Of a stretch of DNA of 64,000 nt, positions 33,534 to 61,082 are shown piece after piece. The DNA is from Tubiluchus corallicola. Taxonomy: Eukaryota > Priapulida > Priapulimorpha > Priapulimorphida > Tubiluchidae. The translations under genes and the position numbers were made by a program. The notes beneath the pieces were generated by a model that saw only the letters and a list, made by a program, of their open reading frames with translations, was not told the DNA's origin and searched no databases. Every line of letters starts with the position of its first letter. Positions within the stretch are counted from its first letter, which is position 1. Location: assembly GCA_030141605.1 (NCBI GenBank), contig JAQGDQ010000498.1, forward strand, positions 98,816 through 162,815. The letters run 5' to 3'.

Positions 33534-35420
33534 AGTCATTTGCTTAGACAAAAGATTTAATATAAAATCAGATTATTTATAACATATTAATAATTTTATT
33601 GACGTCCACAATATACGGGGTTTACTAATCTCTGAATAAAACACAAATTTATATCAGCAAGGATTCAAGAAATGAACACTAGTTACACTAATCAGTTTTT
33701 GGTTGATTTGAAACAAGTGAATAGCATCAGTAATTGAGTAAAAATAGCAGGCTGGAATTGCAAAGCAAGAGCAAAGCTTGACCTTATTAAACATAAAAGT
33801 TTTATTACAACATAAAAGCAACCTTATTTAATATAAAAAGTCAATTACAACAATTGACCACTATCTACACACTACACAATCATGAATTTCCTATAATTAT
33901 GGTTGCTTTTCATAAAAATTATAATCGTTTACATAGTTTTGTACAATAGGAATTCAATACATACAAAAAGTGTAAAAGTATCTAGCTATGTAGTGCAAAT
34001 TTAAACATTTCTTAAGTCTAAATGAACAATAATTTCCTAAAACGATTAGCCATTATTATGAAAAGACGACTGTTAAATGACAGGCCTTTGGTCAGGTCTC
34101 TTGATAATCTACACATCTCACCAAGTGATGGACGCCAGCTGAAGTAACAACAAATGCCACACAGCAATGCAGTTCAATGATTTACAAACATGGCAGACAT
34201 AATTGTCACTTCTATTTACAGGAACAAAGCAGAATCTTCGAACTTGCTTCAGAAAATAGCATATAGTTCTATAGCAGAAACTATAACCAGTGACAGTATG
34301 AAAACTTATTGTCGAAATAGTTTCATTATAAAATGAAATGTTTTCCTTATACAATTTATTAAGTTACCCATATTAGAATTTATCCTCTATAAACAAAAAT
34401 TTCCAAAATAAAAAACATGCAATTTTCAGCACAATTATAATTCATTAACGGCAGTAACATCGACATTTTCCACGTGCGGGATGTGCGGGTTTTACTGCAG
34501 AACCCTTATCATGGCACTTCAATTGTCTGAACTCAATAGTACTTTTACACAACCCCTATTTAAACATCAGCTAGGAATGCTTAGCATAATCAAAAGTACA
34601 CATGACCACATAATACAGACTATAACTACATAATACATAAATTCACGTATAGCCTTTATCCACAAACATAATTACAATATTAATAATTGAACAGGAATGT
34701 GTTCTTAAGCTGCCGCAGAATCTAAATCACAGACAAATTCACAACCATTAAAATTTATCTGTATATTTAATACAAAAATGCATTTCTATAATACATAAAT
34801 CTTAAGAAACTATGCTTGATAAAAATGTAAATCACACGCTAAATTCCGTGAAACATGGCACAACACGGTATCAGATGGCAGCTTTTATTAACACTTTTAC
34901 GACGCATCACACGCACGCGATAAAAAGACGCAACGCACAACATTATTTTCAACAAAAATAGTGCTTGCTCAAATGGGGAAGAGACGCAAAATAATTACAA
35001 ATTACAATATTAAATACTTTTCATTTGGTAGAAAAAATGACGTCAAGGATGGAAAAATTCAAATCTTAGTTGGTGACTTGGCGCGTAGGTAAAGAAGGTT
35101 CAGCTTTGTATGCAAAATTTTGAATGTAAAGACAATAAGTAAAAGAAAATTTAGCTATACAAGATCACAGAGGCACAAGCAATCGTGAGCAAGTACCAAT
35201 TTTTACCAGCTGAAATTGATTCAGCAAAAACTTGGTTATCGTACGACTACTTGTCTTTTTGCAAATGACATCCGAAGAATTCAGTTGTACATTGGTGAAA
35301 TATCGACACAGATGCTATTGAGTACGACAGATTTCTTCTTTCTTTCCCTGTGATTTCATTTGTTTAAACAAGTTGAAAAGTTAATTTAACCTCCTACACG
35401 TAGTATGGCCATACATGTTT
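33534..35420. other. AT-rich region downstream of the carboxylesterase stop
   Basis: It should contain the 3' untranslated region of the minus-strand carboxylesterase. Minus-strand AATAAA signals exist, for example near 34,881-34,886. No other gene recognised. Confidence 0.45.
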
Positions 35421-51963
<16,543 letters not shown>

Positions 51964-52059
51964 GTTTAAACGTTTCTGTACATTACCGTTATTTAAGCAC
52001 GCAGGTAAACATAATGAGCAAAGGTACAGAGTACAAATTGAACGCTGCGACGACAACGC

Positions 52060-54140
52060 CTCACCTGGTTGAACGGATTCACTTCAATCATTCTTTGTTA
52101 CTCATACCTGTAACGTAAGTACGGTACGTTATTATTAGTTAATATTATTAGTTAATGGTTATTATTGTTGTTCTAGTCAGATGCGTTAAACGAATTCTGT
52201 ATTAATTCGTAATTAGCTAATGAATTATCGGAATTTACCTGAAATACAAAGAATTATGAAATGAGAAATCAATCCTAAGTAGCACTTCACTAGCTCCAAT
52301 ATTATGATAAATGTATTTCTAGCTATTTTTAATTTTACAGATCGTGCAAAGCTGCTTAGACAAGCACGAACTTTTCATCAGCTGTCCACTAAAAGCACTT
52401 CGCACACGTCTAATTGAATACAGACTGAATCATAATAAATTTTTTGCATCATTAATGTCCATTTTGTGCTCGTTCTTTTGAAACACAACTTGTTTATAAG
52501 TAGTTTTTATAATAAATTGTCTGTAACACCTCGTGAAATGGCAAGAATTTAGACCGAGACTAGGCTTTCGCAAATTAGACGTTTGAAAGTAAAAAGCTTT
52601 CACTTAGACCAAAATTATTTTTAATTGTTCTTAATTCGCCCGATTCTACTTTTCCGACAAGGTATGATAAAGATGAAGCAATTACACTAGGTTTGATTTA
52701 CGGTACTGCACTGGAATAAATCTTTTCTATAACACGTAACACGACGGTCCTTAAGCATTAAAACACGCAAAGATTATGAGAGATACAGAACACTCGCCTA
52801 CAAGTATTCACAACAATACAAACGCCTCAGTTTCTCCAAAAATTATCGATCTGCTAAGCCACATGACACCCTACAGGCACCGTTAAGTAACGACATTAGC
52901 ATCTACGATTATCTTTGACTAAGCAATTTTGTTGTAGTTTGAAAACGTTTGTTAATTGCTTTGTTAATGTCGGATCAGTAATTAATAATTCTAGAGTCAT
53001 TGAACTCCTGAAAAATTTAGCGCCCTCTCACATTTGTGCCACGAGCGATTGCCTCCTACTGCCCCACTTTGCTACGCCTCTAGTGTAATTATCACAATGC
53101 GATCACGTTCACTTCTAGCATTTTTTATGAAAGTATACTTCGCGAGTGTGAGGCTTTGTTTTAACTACACAAACTTAACATAAATATTATGAAACTGTCT
53201 GTTAACCTCCATCATCATTTTCTGAATTCTAGATCCAAGTCTAAATAAATTTTAACTTGGTAACCATGTCCAATTATGATCTTTTTTCTTTTATTTATTA
53301 AAAATATCCACAATGATCATTACAGCATTGTACATAAAAGTATTTAATAATATATTTATTATTATGTGCACAAGATGCCAAGCCGCAAATGACCTGTGGG
53401 GTACTCAAGAAGTATTTACTTGTTTAGAGTACCCCAAATGAATGTGGACTGAGTGTAATAGAAAAGAGGACTAAAGGAGTAGAAGAAAGGTTAATAGAAC
53501 AATAGAAAGAAGAAGAAAGGTGTGATGGTATCTGTATGAAGTAACATGAACTATAGAAATGTAAAAATTGACATAGCCAGCAACACAATGGATTACGACA
53601 GGGGGACAGCAGTGTAATTAATCAAATTGGTTTATTCTGTATAATTAGAAAAGATTTCATTTTTAAAATTTCTTTTGCACTTATTTATAGATTGTAAACG
53701 TGGTTGTAAAAATATGCACTGCACATGTGCAGAAATTTAACTTGAGTTAATTTCACATTCCAGTTCCCTTGTTATAGAAACTTTAATCCCATACTAAATT
53801 TCATTGATCCACTGTTAATTCTTTTGTGTTCTCCATTGCTTTGCACTGATATATATATATATATATATTGTCGCTTATTGTACCGAGTACGTGATTGTAG
53901 TATTATGTGACCCATTTAATTGTCAGTCTACAACACTAATACTGAATTAGTCTATGCTGCCACATACAGTCGTTGTTTTACTCTAATTGTACAAAGTTTG
54001 TCAGAGATTGATTTTTGTTTCAAAATATTATTTCCTTTTGCTTTTATAGATATTCATTAATTGGAGTAATTAGGTTGTTAATTTCATGCTTTAATTCTGG
54101 TTCTAACTCTCTTATTCAAGTTTAAATAGAGAAAAATTAT
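52060..54140. other. Intergenic region upstream of the carboxylesterase
   Basis: It should hold the minus-strand promoter of the carboxylesterase, but no core promoter element stands out. At about 52,498-52,570 a motif shared with 32,748 occurs. CTACTGCCCCACTTTGCTAC followed by GCCTCTAGTG ending near 53,086 resembles one end of a hAT element; no partner end was found. A 10-bp inverted repeat TGGGGTACTC/GAGTACCCCA lies near 53,396-53,438, and a short AT run near 53,850-53,870. Confidence 0.45.
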
Positions 54141-54470
54141 TGGACAGAAGAAAATCATTTTAATTACTCTAAATTTAAATTTATGTTGTATTGTCATCAT
54201 ACTTTTTTCAGTTTTGCATAGTGCTGCCACCTCCAGGTGTTCTTGTTAAAATTGTTAAAGCTTTCTCTTTACTGTTTAAATTTTCATTGGCTTCTACAGT
54301 CTTTATGAATGCATAATCTCTAAACCTGTTTTCACACCTAAATGATTTCACCTGTAGTTTTGATCACTTGGTATTCTGCTTTTCAACATGACACTACTTC
54401 ACTGTTTATGTAGACATTTCAGAATAAAATCTTAAAACTACATTTCAAGTTTTTTGGTTTCTTCAAACCA
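54141..54470 (+). mobile_element. 5' LTR of a BEL/Pao element
   Basis: About 330 bp from TGGACAGAAGAAAATCATTT to TTGGTTTCTTCAAACCA. The 3' copy starts and ends with the same bases. The flank ATTAT on the left resembles ATTGT right of the 3' LTR, a possible 5-bp target duplication with one mismatch. TTTGGTAGCAGAGAG just after it is a plausible primer-binding region. Confidence 0.8.
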
Positions 54471-54497
54471 AAAGTTTGGTAGCAGAGAGTAGTTGTT

Positions 54498-55931
54498 GTG
54501 ACCATGCCTACAATAGGACAAAAAGGTGCAGTTGATACTTCGTCAAAAGATGGTGAAGAAAGCAAAAACAGTGAAGCAAGTGGAGGACAGTCCAGTGAAA
54601 GGATTGGTGACCGAGTCAAAGCCTTGAAAAGGGGAAAAATGGCTGCTAAACAACGGTTTACAAAGCAGATCAACCGGTTTGGAGTCATTCTATGGGAACA
54701 GGAGGATTTACAGTTAATAAAACAGCATTGGGAGCAGATGGATCTGATACAAGTAAGAACTACTGACATTATTAGAGAGTTGCATGAATATTACTGCACG
54801 CTGGATGATGTTGATATGATTGAGAAAATGGAACAAGAAATGGAAAAGCTAAACGAGACTTTTGAAAAAGCGTCAAATGATTATCAACGGAAGTTGAAAA
54901 TGATTAATGGTAATAAAAAACAACCAGTGCAGTTACACTCGTCTGCTGTCAGTCAAGAGCCGGAGGAACCATCCATTGGTAGGGATTTGTGGAAGCAACT
55001 GAAAAGAGTTAGCATTCCAATGTTTTCCGGAGATGTGAAAGAATATGAGAACTGGAAAGCTGCATTCAATGCCTGTGTAAATGATGCACCTGCAACAAAG
55101 AAATACAAATTGCTTCAGCTTAGGCAGTATTTATCGGGTGTTGCACTGCAAGCAATTTCTGATCTGGGACATTCAGCTATGGCGTACGATGCTGCGTTAC
55201 AGCGATTAGAGCGAAAGTTTGGAGGGAAATCGAGACAGGTAGCACTACAGTTCCAGGAATTGCGAAGTTTCAAACCAGTGCGAGCTAACAACCCAGATGA
55301 TCTCGGTAAATTTGCTGATTTGCTCGACATTGCAATAATTAACATCAAGGAGTTTGGACTAGAAAATGAGTTAAATAGCCAAATGTTCTACAGCATGCTA
55401 CTGGAGAAGTTAACAGAGCAAATGGTGAAGGATTACAAATGTTGGATATTAGAAAATAAGAAAGAAGATTCTGTCATGGTTCTCAAAGAGTGGATTGTGC
55501 GAGAAGCAGAATGCAGAACACAGGCTTTTGAGATTGTCCACGGAGTTGGAAGTCCAGCACAGAATGAGAAACCGAAATGGAAAAACAAAATATTTTTTGC
55601 AAAGCAAGGAGGCACTAATCAATCAAAACAGCCACATGCAATGCGAAAGACACCTGGTAGAAGATGTGCATTCTGCACAGAAGATCACCCCATTTGGTTT
55701 TGCCAGAAGTTCAAGGATTTGGACATGGATGGGAGATGGAACGATGTCACAAAACTCAAGCTGTGGTTCCAATGTCTGGGCGATGACCACCAAGCTAGCC
55801 GATGTTATAGAATGCGAAGTTGTGGAATAAATTCATGCACACAGAATCACAACAGGCTTCTTCATCAAACATATCCTAAATCGCGTAGCATGCCAAAAGC
55901 TATTGTAGAACAAAGGATGCAAGAGGGGTAG
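54498..55931 (+). CDS. BEL/Pao gag
   Basis: 477-residue uninterrupted frame starting at ATG 54,498 (MTMPTIGQKG). The N-terminal third is a charged helical region (EDLQLIKQHWEQMD, IIRELHEYYCTLDDVDMIEK). Then comes the DUF1759-type gag domain (about 160-330: RVSIPMFSGDVKEYENWKAA, KYKLLQLRQYLSGVALQAI, LQRLERKFGGKSRQVA), and finally zinc-binding CAFCTEDHPIWFC, LWFQCLGDDHQASRC and CTQNHNRLLH (390-460). The middle knuckle reads FQCLG where C-x2-C is usual, so it may be damaged. It stops at TAG before any protease. Gag would form the particle that packages the element RNA. Confidence 0.88.
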   Translation: MTMPTIGQKGAVDTSSKDGEESKNSEASGGQSSERIGDRVKALKRGKMAAKQRFTKQINRFGVILWEQEDLQLIKQHWEQMDLIQVRTTDIIRELHEYYCTLDDVDMIEKMEQEMEKLNETFEKASNDYQRKLKMINGNKKQPVQLHSSAVSQEPEEPSIGRDLWKQLKRVSIPMFSGDVKEYENWKAAFNACVNDAPATKKYKLLQLRQYLSGVALQAISDLGHSAMAYDAALQRLERKFGGKSRQVALQFQELRSFKPVRANNPDDLGKFADLLDIAIINIKEFGLENELNSQMFYSMLLEKLTEQMVKDYKCWILENKKEDSVMVLKEWIVREAECRTQAFEIVHGVGSPAQNEKPKWKNKIFFAKQGGTNQSKQPHAMRKTPGRRCAFCTEDHPIWFCQKFKDLDMDGRWNDVTKLKLWFQCLGDDHQASRCYRMRSCGINSCTQNHNRLLHQTYPKSRSMPKAIVEQRMQEG

Positions 55932-55975
55932 ACAACATCGACAGGTTCTCAAGTGCAGCTGACTACCATGCTGAG

Positions 55976-56093
55976 CTGCCAACAACCAAAACTTCGAGTG
56001 TCATTTGGAGAGCAAGTTCAGATGTTTTTGCATTTCACATCAACATGCCACCACTCGAATTCAAGATGGCAAAGAGAAATGTTCTGAGAAAAC
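55976..56093 (+). pseudogene. BEL/Pao pol fragment, left arm of foldback
   Basis: The plus strand reads [20 protein letters not shown], then [20 protein letters not shown] (continuing into the spacer to about 56,200: [20 protein letters not shown]). This is the BEL/Pao segment after the reverse-transcriptase core. It is an inverted copy of 56,208-56,325, with only a few mismatches over 118 bp. Confidence 0.85.
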
Positions 56094-56207
56094 TAGCAAC
56101 AATTTTTGATCCTGCTGGATTTATTTCTCCATTTGTAGTCCGTGGGAAGATATTACTGCAAGAAATTTGGACAGCAGGCTTTGGCTGGGATGACACAATA
56201 AATTCTT

Positions 56208-56890
56208 GTTTTCTCAGGACATTTCTCTTTGCCATCCTGAATTCGAGTGGTGGCATGTTGATGTGAAATGCAAAAACATCTGAACTTGCTCTCCAAATGA
56301 CACCAAAATTTTTGGTTGTTGGCAGTTCATGTTCTAAATCTATTTCTTGCAGGCGTTGTTCCACTGGTATTTCTGCTAAGACTTTTGATGAGTTCGACAA
56401 CCATTTTCTTGCATACATGCCAGCTAGCGCCCAGAGTTCTGACAGTTCATGGTACAAAGTCTTTCCATCTTCAATCGTAGGAACAGAATCCATGCTGTCA
56501 TCCATGTATGTTGAATGCAGCATAGTCTCTGAAGCCATTGGAAATTTCTCTTGATTCTTTCTTGCATGTTCCTGTGTGACAAGTTGAGCTAAAACGGTGA
56601 TGCATTTTCTCCAAAAACTACACGACAAAACTCACATTCATCTGGTTGCCTGTGGTGTCAAGATTTCTCCAGAAGAAACGATGAAAATGTCTGTCTTCTT
56701 CAGCTATTATTATGCGAAGATACATTTCAGCAATGTCACAGACCAAGGCAATTGGTTCCTTCCGAAATCGAAGTAGAACATTATTCAGGTCCTGCTGCAA
56801 TTATGGTCCTTGATGCTCGGTATCATTCAAGGAAACTCCATCATATTTGGCATGTGATCGAGAGGAATGAGAACTCATCTGTGTAGCTGC
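56208..56890 (-). pseudogene. BEL/Pao reverse transcriptase fragment, inverted
   Basis: The minus strand, read from about 56,890, gives a region with YDGVSLNDT-like sequence, [40 protein letters not shown], then (56,628 on) [17 protein letters not shown] and [14 protein letters not shown] is the catalytic motif of reverse transcriptase. [15 protein letters not shown] and [17 protein letters not shown] follow. At least one stop and one frameshift separate the parts. Its orientation is opposite to gag and to the pol tail, so it was inverted after or during insertion. Confidence 0.88.
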
Positions 56891-56929
56891 CGTTGTTCGT
56901 GACAGAGCACAAAGTCAGTTTCTACTGAA

Positions 56930-57262
56930 CTAGAAGTTTGTCGTTACTCCAATGCAATGAATACCACCATTAACGTCTTCAAGAATCTTAATACTAGACT
57001 TTTTATTCTTGCCAAGTTCTGCAGTTGGTTCAAATAAATCTATGATATCCTCATTGTATAACTCAAGAAATTGAGTAGACACTTTGAATTCTGGAGGGCT
57101 TTCATTTCTTTCATTAGCAGCTCTTCTCCTCTGTCCAATGCCGTCAAACAGATGCCGCACAGCACGAGGAACTATACCTTGTTCCTCTTCAGAGATGTTC
57201 ATTTCAAATCCGGTGCCTATTGAGTAGGTTTTACCTGCACCAGCCTGACCGTATGCCAAGAC
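56930..57262 (-). pseudogene. Kinesin-21 (KIF21-like) motor-domain fragment captured in the element
   Basis: Minus strand, about 110 codons without intron or stop: [20 protein letters not shown] (P-loop, GxxxxGKT), then [58 protein letters not shown]. The TGF(x)nEEEQGI(V/I)xRA insert and the FLELYNE(D/E) order match kinesin-4/21 family motors, closest from memory to KIF21A/B. It covers only the P-loop to about loop 8, and lacks the switch motifs and the remainder of the motor, so it cannot be functional. The lack of introns suggests it came from processed RNA. It lies antisense inside the BEL/Pao element. Confidence 0.88.
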
Positions 57263-57264
57263 TG

Positions 57265-57423
57265 TTTCTGGTAAAACCTACACAATGGGCTCTTGGACGA
57301 ATCGTCAAAACTTATCCAGGGCAAGATGGTCATGTAAGAGTCGCAAAAATTCAAGTTGGCAATCAACAAATGACGAGACCAATTTCCAAAATCTGCATCC
57401 TGGAATCATGTGGTGATGGTTGA
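57265..57423 (+). pseudogene. BEL/Pao pol C-terminal tail
   Basis: The plus-strand frame reads [20 protein letters not shown], then VRVAKIQVGNQQMTRPISKI and CILES before the stop. W-x-LGRI(V)-x-x-x-PG-x-DG-x-VR is the hallmark of the BEL/Pao integrase C-terminus. It keeps the original (gag) orientation. Confidence 0.88.
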
Positions 57424-57430
57424 CACATCA

Positions 57431-57442
57431 CGAGGGGGAGGA
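57431..57442 (+). promoter_or_regulatory. Polypurine tract
   Basis: CGAGGGGGAGGA lies directly before the 3' LTR start TGGACAG, where plus-strand synthesis of an LTR element is primed. Confidence 0.75.
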
Positions 57443-57553
57443 TGGACAGAAGAAAATCATTTTTTAAATATTCTAAATTTAAATTTATGTTGTAGTGTCA
57501 TTTCAGAATAAAATTTTAAACTAAATTTCAAGTTTTTTGGTTTCTTCAAACCA
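57443..57553 (+). mobile_element. 3' LTR of the BEL/Pao element, internally deleted
   Basis: 111 bp. It matches both ends of the 5' LTR, but about 220 bp between TTGTAGTGTCAT and TTTCAGAATAAAA are gone. Confidence 0.8.
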
Positions 57554-59387
57554 ATTGTAACACAGCTTTCTGTAATAATCTTTATTCTGCTATCAAAGAA
57601 GCCAAGTAGACTTTGATTTTGGTTTGATTAGTAGTCTGTAGAGAATAGGTGACTTTTCCATTTATGGTCTGTAAATGTACCATCCAATAGGAACTTGTAT
57701 GTCTGGTCATGTGATTACAGCTTTATTCTCTTAGGCATGCAAGTTCAGTTGATCTAGAGACGGCATTGAGAAAGGATGCAAAATTTCCACTGTAAAATAT
57801 CATATTGCTAACTTTATGACTGTTTGTTAAATTTTATGGTCTGTGAACATTGTATACGTTTTACAATAAAATGATTGCAAATTTCTACACGCACGCATGC
57901 ACGCACTCACGCGCACACACATACACACACATATAAGAATATACTCTTATGAACCCAGCTTTCATGCTAATAATCTTTTCCACAGTTCCAGCGATTGATG
58001 ATGATCGTAAAAAGGTCGAAGTTTAAGTGTACCAAAATTTGTGTACATTTGACAACACCTCGTAGTCCATGCTATTGCAATAATAACAGTTTTCACAACT
58101 AGAATCTTACCTAGTTCATTTTTTTCTTGTTCCAAAGCAAGATCCTGCTAGTAAATCACTCCACGCACAGACTAACGCATAATTAAGTAAAATCTACGTA
58201 TAACAGCTTAAGTTACCGAACTGATGTGGCAGACGGCTTTGCTTTACACACATGTGACCTGATGGCTATAGCCAAGACGCGTTGCTGTGGTATATTTAAC
58301 ATTTGACCTACAGCAACTGCGCACGCGCACAACGAAACTGCGGAAAGGCTTTATTAAGTAAAATTGAAGTATAGCGCAATTTAGATTATAGTGTGGTTAT
58401 AGTGTAGTCATAGCTGCTAATTTATTTTATCAAAAACATAAGACACCTTTACATTTAGTTTATTTAATAAAATAAAGACACGTATCACACTATTTAGTTA
58501 AACATTTCATGCTGTTTTTACACTAGTGTTACATTTACACTTAATATCTGCTATTTTTGTTGACAAACAAATTATTGTGTTTCATAAACAAGTACAACAC
58601 TATTTAATCTATGTATATGTATAAAGGAGATACAATATGACTTAAGTACTTGTTTATCATTTTCAAAATCAGTATGCACATAATGACTAGTTGACAATTT
58701 AGGAATTAACCAACATAAAACTCATGAATTGTACAACTGAGTCAAAATGAACTGTACAGTTGACTAGATTAAATCATAGCTCAAAAGTGAAGCCAAACCC
58801 GGAATTAATTTGGCACAACTATGTAAATTAATGCAAACTACTTTAAAACTCAGTTTTTCAAATACTAAAAACATTATGGTCACTTTTAAGAACGTTTATG
58901 AAACGTGCAGAAATATTAACATTGTGATGGTAAAAATGCCTTTATTTCAAGATAGAAGATTTTCATAAAAATTGTTTTTCGGTAAACTGTACGAAACTGT
59001 ACATAAAAATTATGATCTTATTACTTCGTTTTCCAGCTATTATAATATGGCTTCTGTTCTATCCAACACACTTTAGTTTATAGGCATTGCTAGACTCTTT
59101 TAAAATTATTGAACATTCTTTTTACAAAAAAAAATAATTCACATTTTTTTAAGTATGTTTGAGTACTTAGTTCACATATTTACTATCAGCTTTTTTATTA
59201 TGCCTACCAAAACATGAAGGCGGCCATCAGTATTAAAGTCAGAGGTTAGTGGATATTTTAGTACAAAAAATTCATCACTCACTGTTTGATTGTTTTCTGT
59301 TAGTCGTTACGTACGGGTCTTGGCGTCGAGACTTTTGTGTCTTAAAAACAGCTTATTTAAAATGCTGTTCAAAAGCTCTCTCTTGTT
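57554..59387. other. AT-rich non-coding region
   Basis: No gene recognised. A CA-rich microsatellite lies near 57,888-57,932 and the dispersed repeat copy is described separately. Confidence 0.45.
57965..58280 (+). repeat. Dispersed repeat family, copy 3
   Basis: Diverged relative of 29,230-29,480. Shared landmarks are CACAGTTCCAG(G/C)GATTGATGA, TAACAGTTTT(A/C)ACA and GACGGCTTTGCTTTAC followed by CACATGT. Confidence 0.65.
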
Positions 59388-59868
59388 CACACTGCGCACG
59401 CACGATCTTGTTCACACTGTGTACGCACGATCTTGTTCACACTGCGCACGTACGATCTTGTTCACACTGTGTACGCACGATCTCGTTCACACTGTGTACG
59501 CACGATCTCGTTCACACTGCGCACACACGAACTTGTTCACACTGTGTACGCACGATCTCGTTCACACTGTGTACACACGATCTTGTTCACACTGTGTACG
59601 CACGATCTTGTTCACACTGTGTATGCACGAACTTGTTCACACTGTGTACGCACGATCTTGTTCACACTGTGTACGCACGATCTTGTTCACACTGTGCACG
59701 CACGATATTGTTCACACTGTGTACGCACGATCTTGTTCTCACTGTGCACGCACGATCTTGTTCACACTGTGTACGCACGATCTTGTTCACACTGTGTACG
59801 CACGATCTTGTTCACACTGTGCACGCACGATCTTGTTCACACTGTGCATGCACGATCTTGTTCACACT
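59388..59868. repeat. 25-bp minisatellite, about 19 copies
   Basis: Unit TTGTTCACACTGTGTACGCAC plus GATC, with TGCGCACG and TGCATG variants. 25 is one more than a multiple of three, so frames rotate, and all three plus-strand frames remain open (179-226 codons) without being genes. Confidence 0.95.
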
Positions 59869-60567
59869 ATCAGTGTGGCTGTTGCTTAAATTTTACTGTG
59901 AAACTGAGATGTTCTCAGGAGAAGTGTGATAATGAAGCATTGAGTGTCATCTTTTACTTTGCTCATGGATAATTTAAGTCAAGTCACCTAGGAACGACAA
60001 ATAAGAGAAATATATCCTGCACTTATCAAGTTGGTAGTTCTCGACTTGCGACTGTTTACGACCCGCGCACAACTTAATTAATTATATAGAACTAACTGTA
60101 ACTCTCACATTTCTTTCTATCTTTTTAAATGAATTAAATTAAATCGTTATTTTTGTTTTGATAAAATCATCTATAGGCACCACAGTTCTCGCTGTGTGGA
60201 CAGTGGCGGATCTAATACGGGAGAAAGAAGAGCAATTTTTTCACATTTTTTCAAAATTGGCGGCTTTTCAATAAACCGTCTTATTATTTTATTTCATCAA
60301 CCTGCCTCCCCCGTGTTTGATAAAATCAGTGTAGGCCTACATTTGTCATTTGTCAAGGTTGAATGCTCCCCTAAATTTAGAACCTAGCTACGGCCCTTTA
60401 GTTTTACACCTGAATGGATTGTATTGGTAAGTCAACGATTACCTCTACAAAGGTTCATTTGTGACGTATTTCACAAATGTTTGTAACTTTGGTGTTTTCA
60501 TGCCCGAGTTTCTTACTATTGCTTCTTCCTCACCTCTTACTGTTGTTTTACATTACTGTTTTAAACA
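59869..60567. other. Region downstream of the stomatin stop
   Basis: It should include the 3' untranslated region of the minus-strand stomatin. It contains the hAT-type MITE at 60,201-60,400; otherwise nothing recognised. Confidence 0.45.
60201..60400. mobile_element. hAT-type MITE, about 200 bp
   Basis: Left end CAGTGGCGGATCTAATACGG. The reverse complement of the right end reads AAAGGGCCGTAGCTAGGTTC, then TAAATTTAGGGGAGCA. The right end is clearly related to the repeated unit of the 178-1,267 array (GTAGCCAGGTTCTAAAGTTA). No coding inside; no target duplication confirmed. Confidence 0.65.
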
Positions 60568-60762
60568 CTAATCAGTGCTTTTTGAAAAAGTACTCAAAAG
60601 CTCGATAGGCAATGGAAATATAATCGTGGAATTCTTTTCCGCAGAAATAGTGCTCAGCGTCTGCAAGTATCGCAGTTGTATCGCCGATGATGATTGGCTC
60701 ATTATGTCTGCCGCCTCTTTCAAAGCTCTTGATGCCTTCTGCTCTCCCTCCGCTGCTATGAC
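60568..60762 (-). CDS. Stomatin-family protein, last exon
   Basis: Minus-strand exon after the acceptor TTTTTGCAG, ending at TAG (60,568-60,570). VIAAEGEQKASRALKEAADI, then SAIQLRYLQTLSTISAEKNS and TIIFPLPIELLSTF, form the end of the SPFH/prohibitin domain and the oligomerisation tail of stomatins, integral-monotopic proteins of the cytoplasmic leaflet that regulate ion channels. It joins the 63,449-63,527 exon between Lys and Val with matching phase (donor on a codon boundary). The protein ends at the usual family length after the FPLP motif, with the short tail SKSTD. Confidence 0.93.
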   Translation of the reverse strand, partial: VIAAEGEQKASRALKEAADIMSQSSSAIQLRYLQTLSTISAEKNSTIIFPLPIELLSTFSKSTD

Positions 60763-61082
60763 CTGCAAAAACACAAAACTTGATTGTCAACATAGCTAAT
60801 ATATTAAACTTAAGCCAGTTGAATATGTTATATATTTTTTATGAAAACACCAAAGTAGACCATCTACAGATATTTTTCTTTCACACATGTCATATCATAT
60901 TGTATCTATAGTGTTAATACGGCCATTGTCCTTTATGTATCGGTGCTGATTTAATCAAAATTGGTGAATGGTCGAAAAGTATCTCCAAATTTATTTAGAT
61001 TTTGGAACACTGCTGCTTGAGCCAAAAATAACTATATTGAGAAATGCCATATTTGGTAACTTCGAGTTTATGACATTTCTTG

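Larger units (their letters stand above)
54141..57553 (+). mobile_element. Rearranged BEL/Pao LTR retrotransposon carrying a kinesin fragment
   Basis: Order on the plus strand: 5' LTR, gag (plus), a pol block in foldback form (plus arm, spacer, minus arm and minus reverse-transcriptase remainder), a kinesin-21 motor fragment (minus), the pol C-terminal tail (plus), polypurine tract GAGGGGGAGGA, and a shortened 3' LTR. Most of protease, RNase H and integrase is missing. It can no longer move by itself. Confidence 0.8.

Noticed and set aside
33051-33541. 8-bp target duplication of the hAT MITE
   Set aside because: TGAAATCATTT and TGAGTCATTT on the two sides look similar but do not lie directly against the element ends.
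57255-57300. A second kinesin P-loop on the plus strand (SGKTYTMG)
   Set aside because: The same bases in another frame are the start of the BEL/Pao pol tail ([10 protein letters not shown]), and no further kinesin sequence follows.
59249-59972. Three overlapping plus-strand frames of 179-226 codons
   Set aside because: A 25-bp repeat rotates through all frames; frames open in all three phases are a sign of the repeat and not of a gene.
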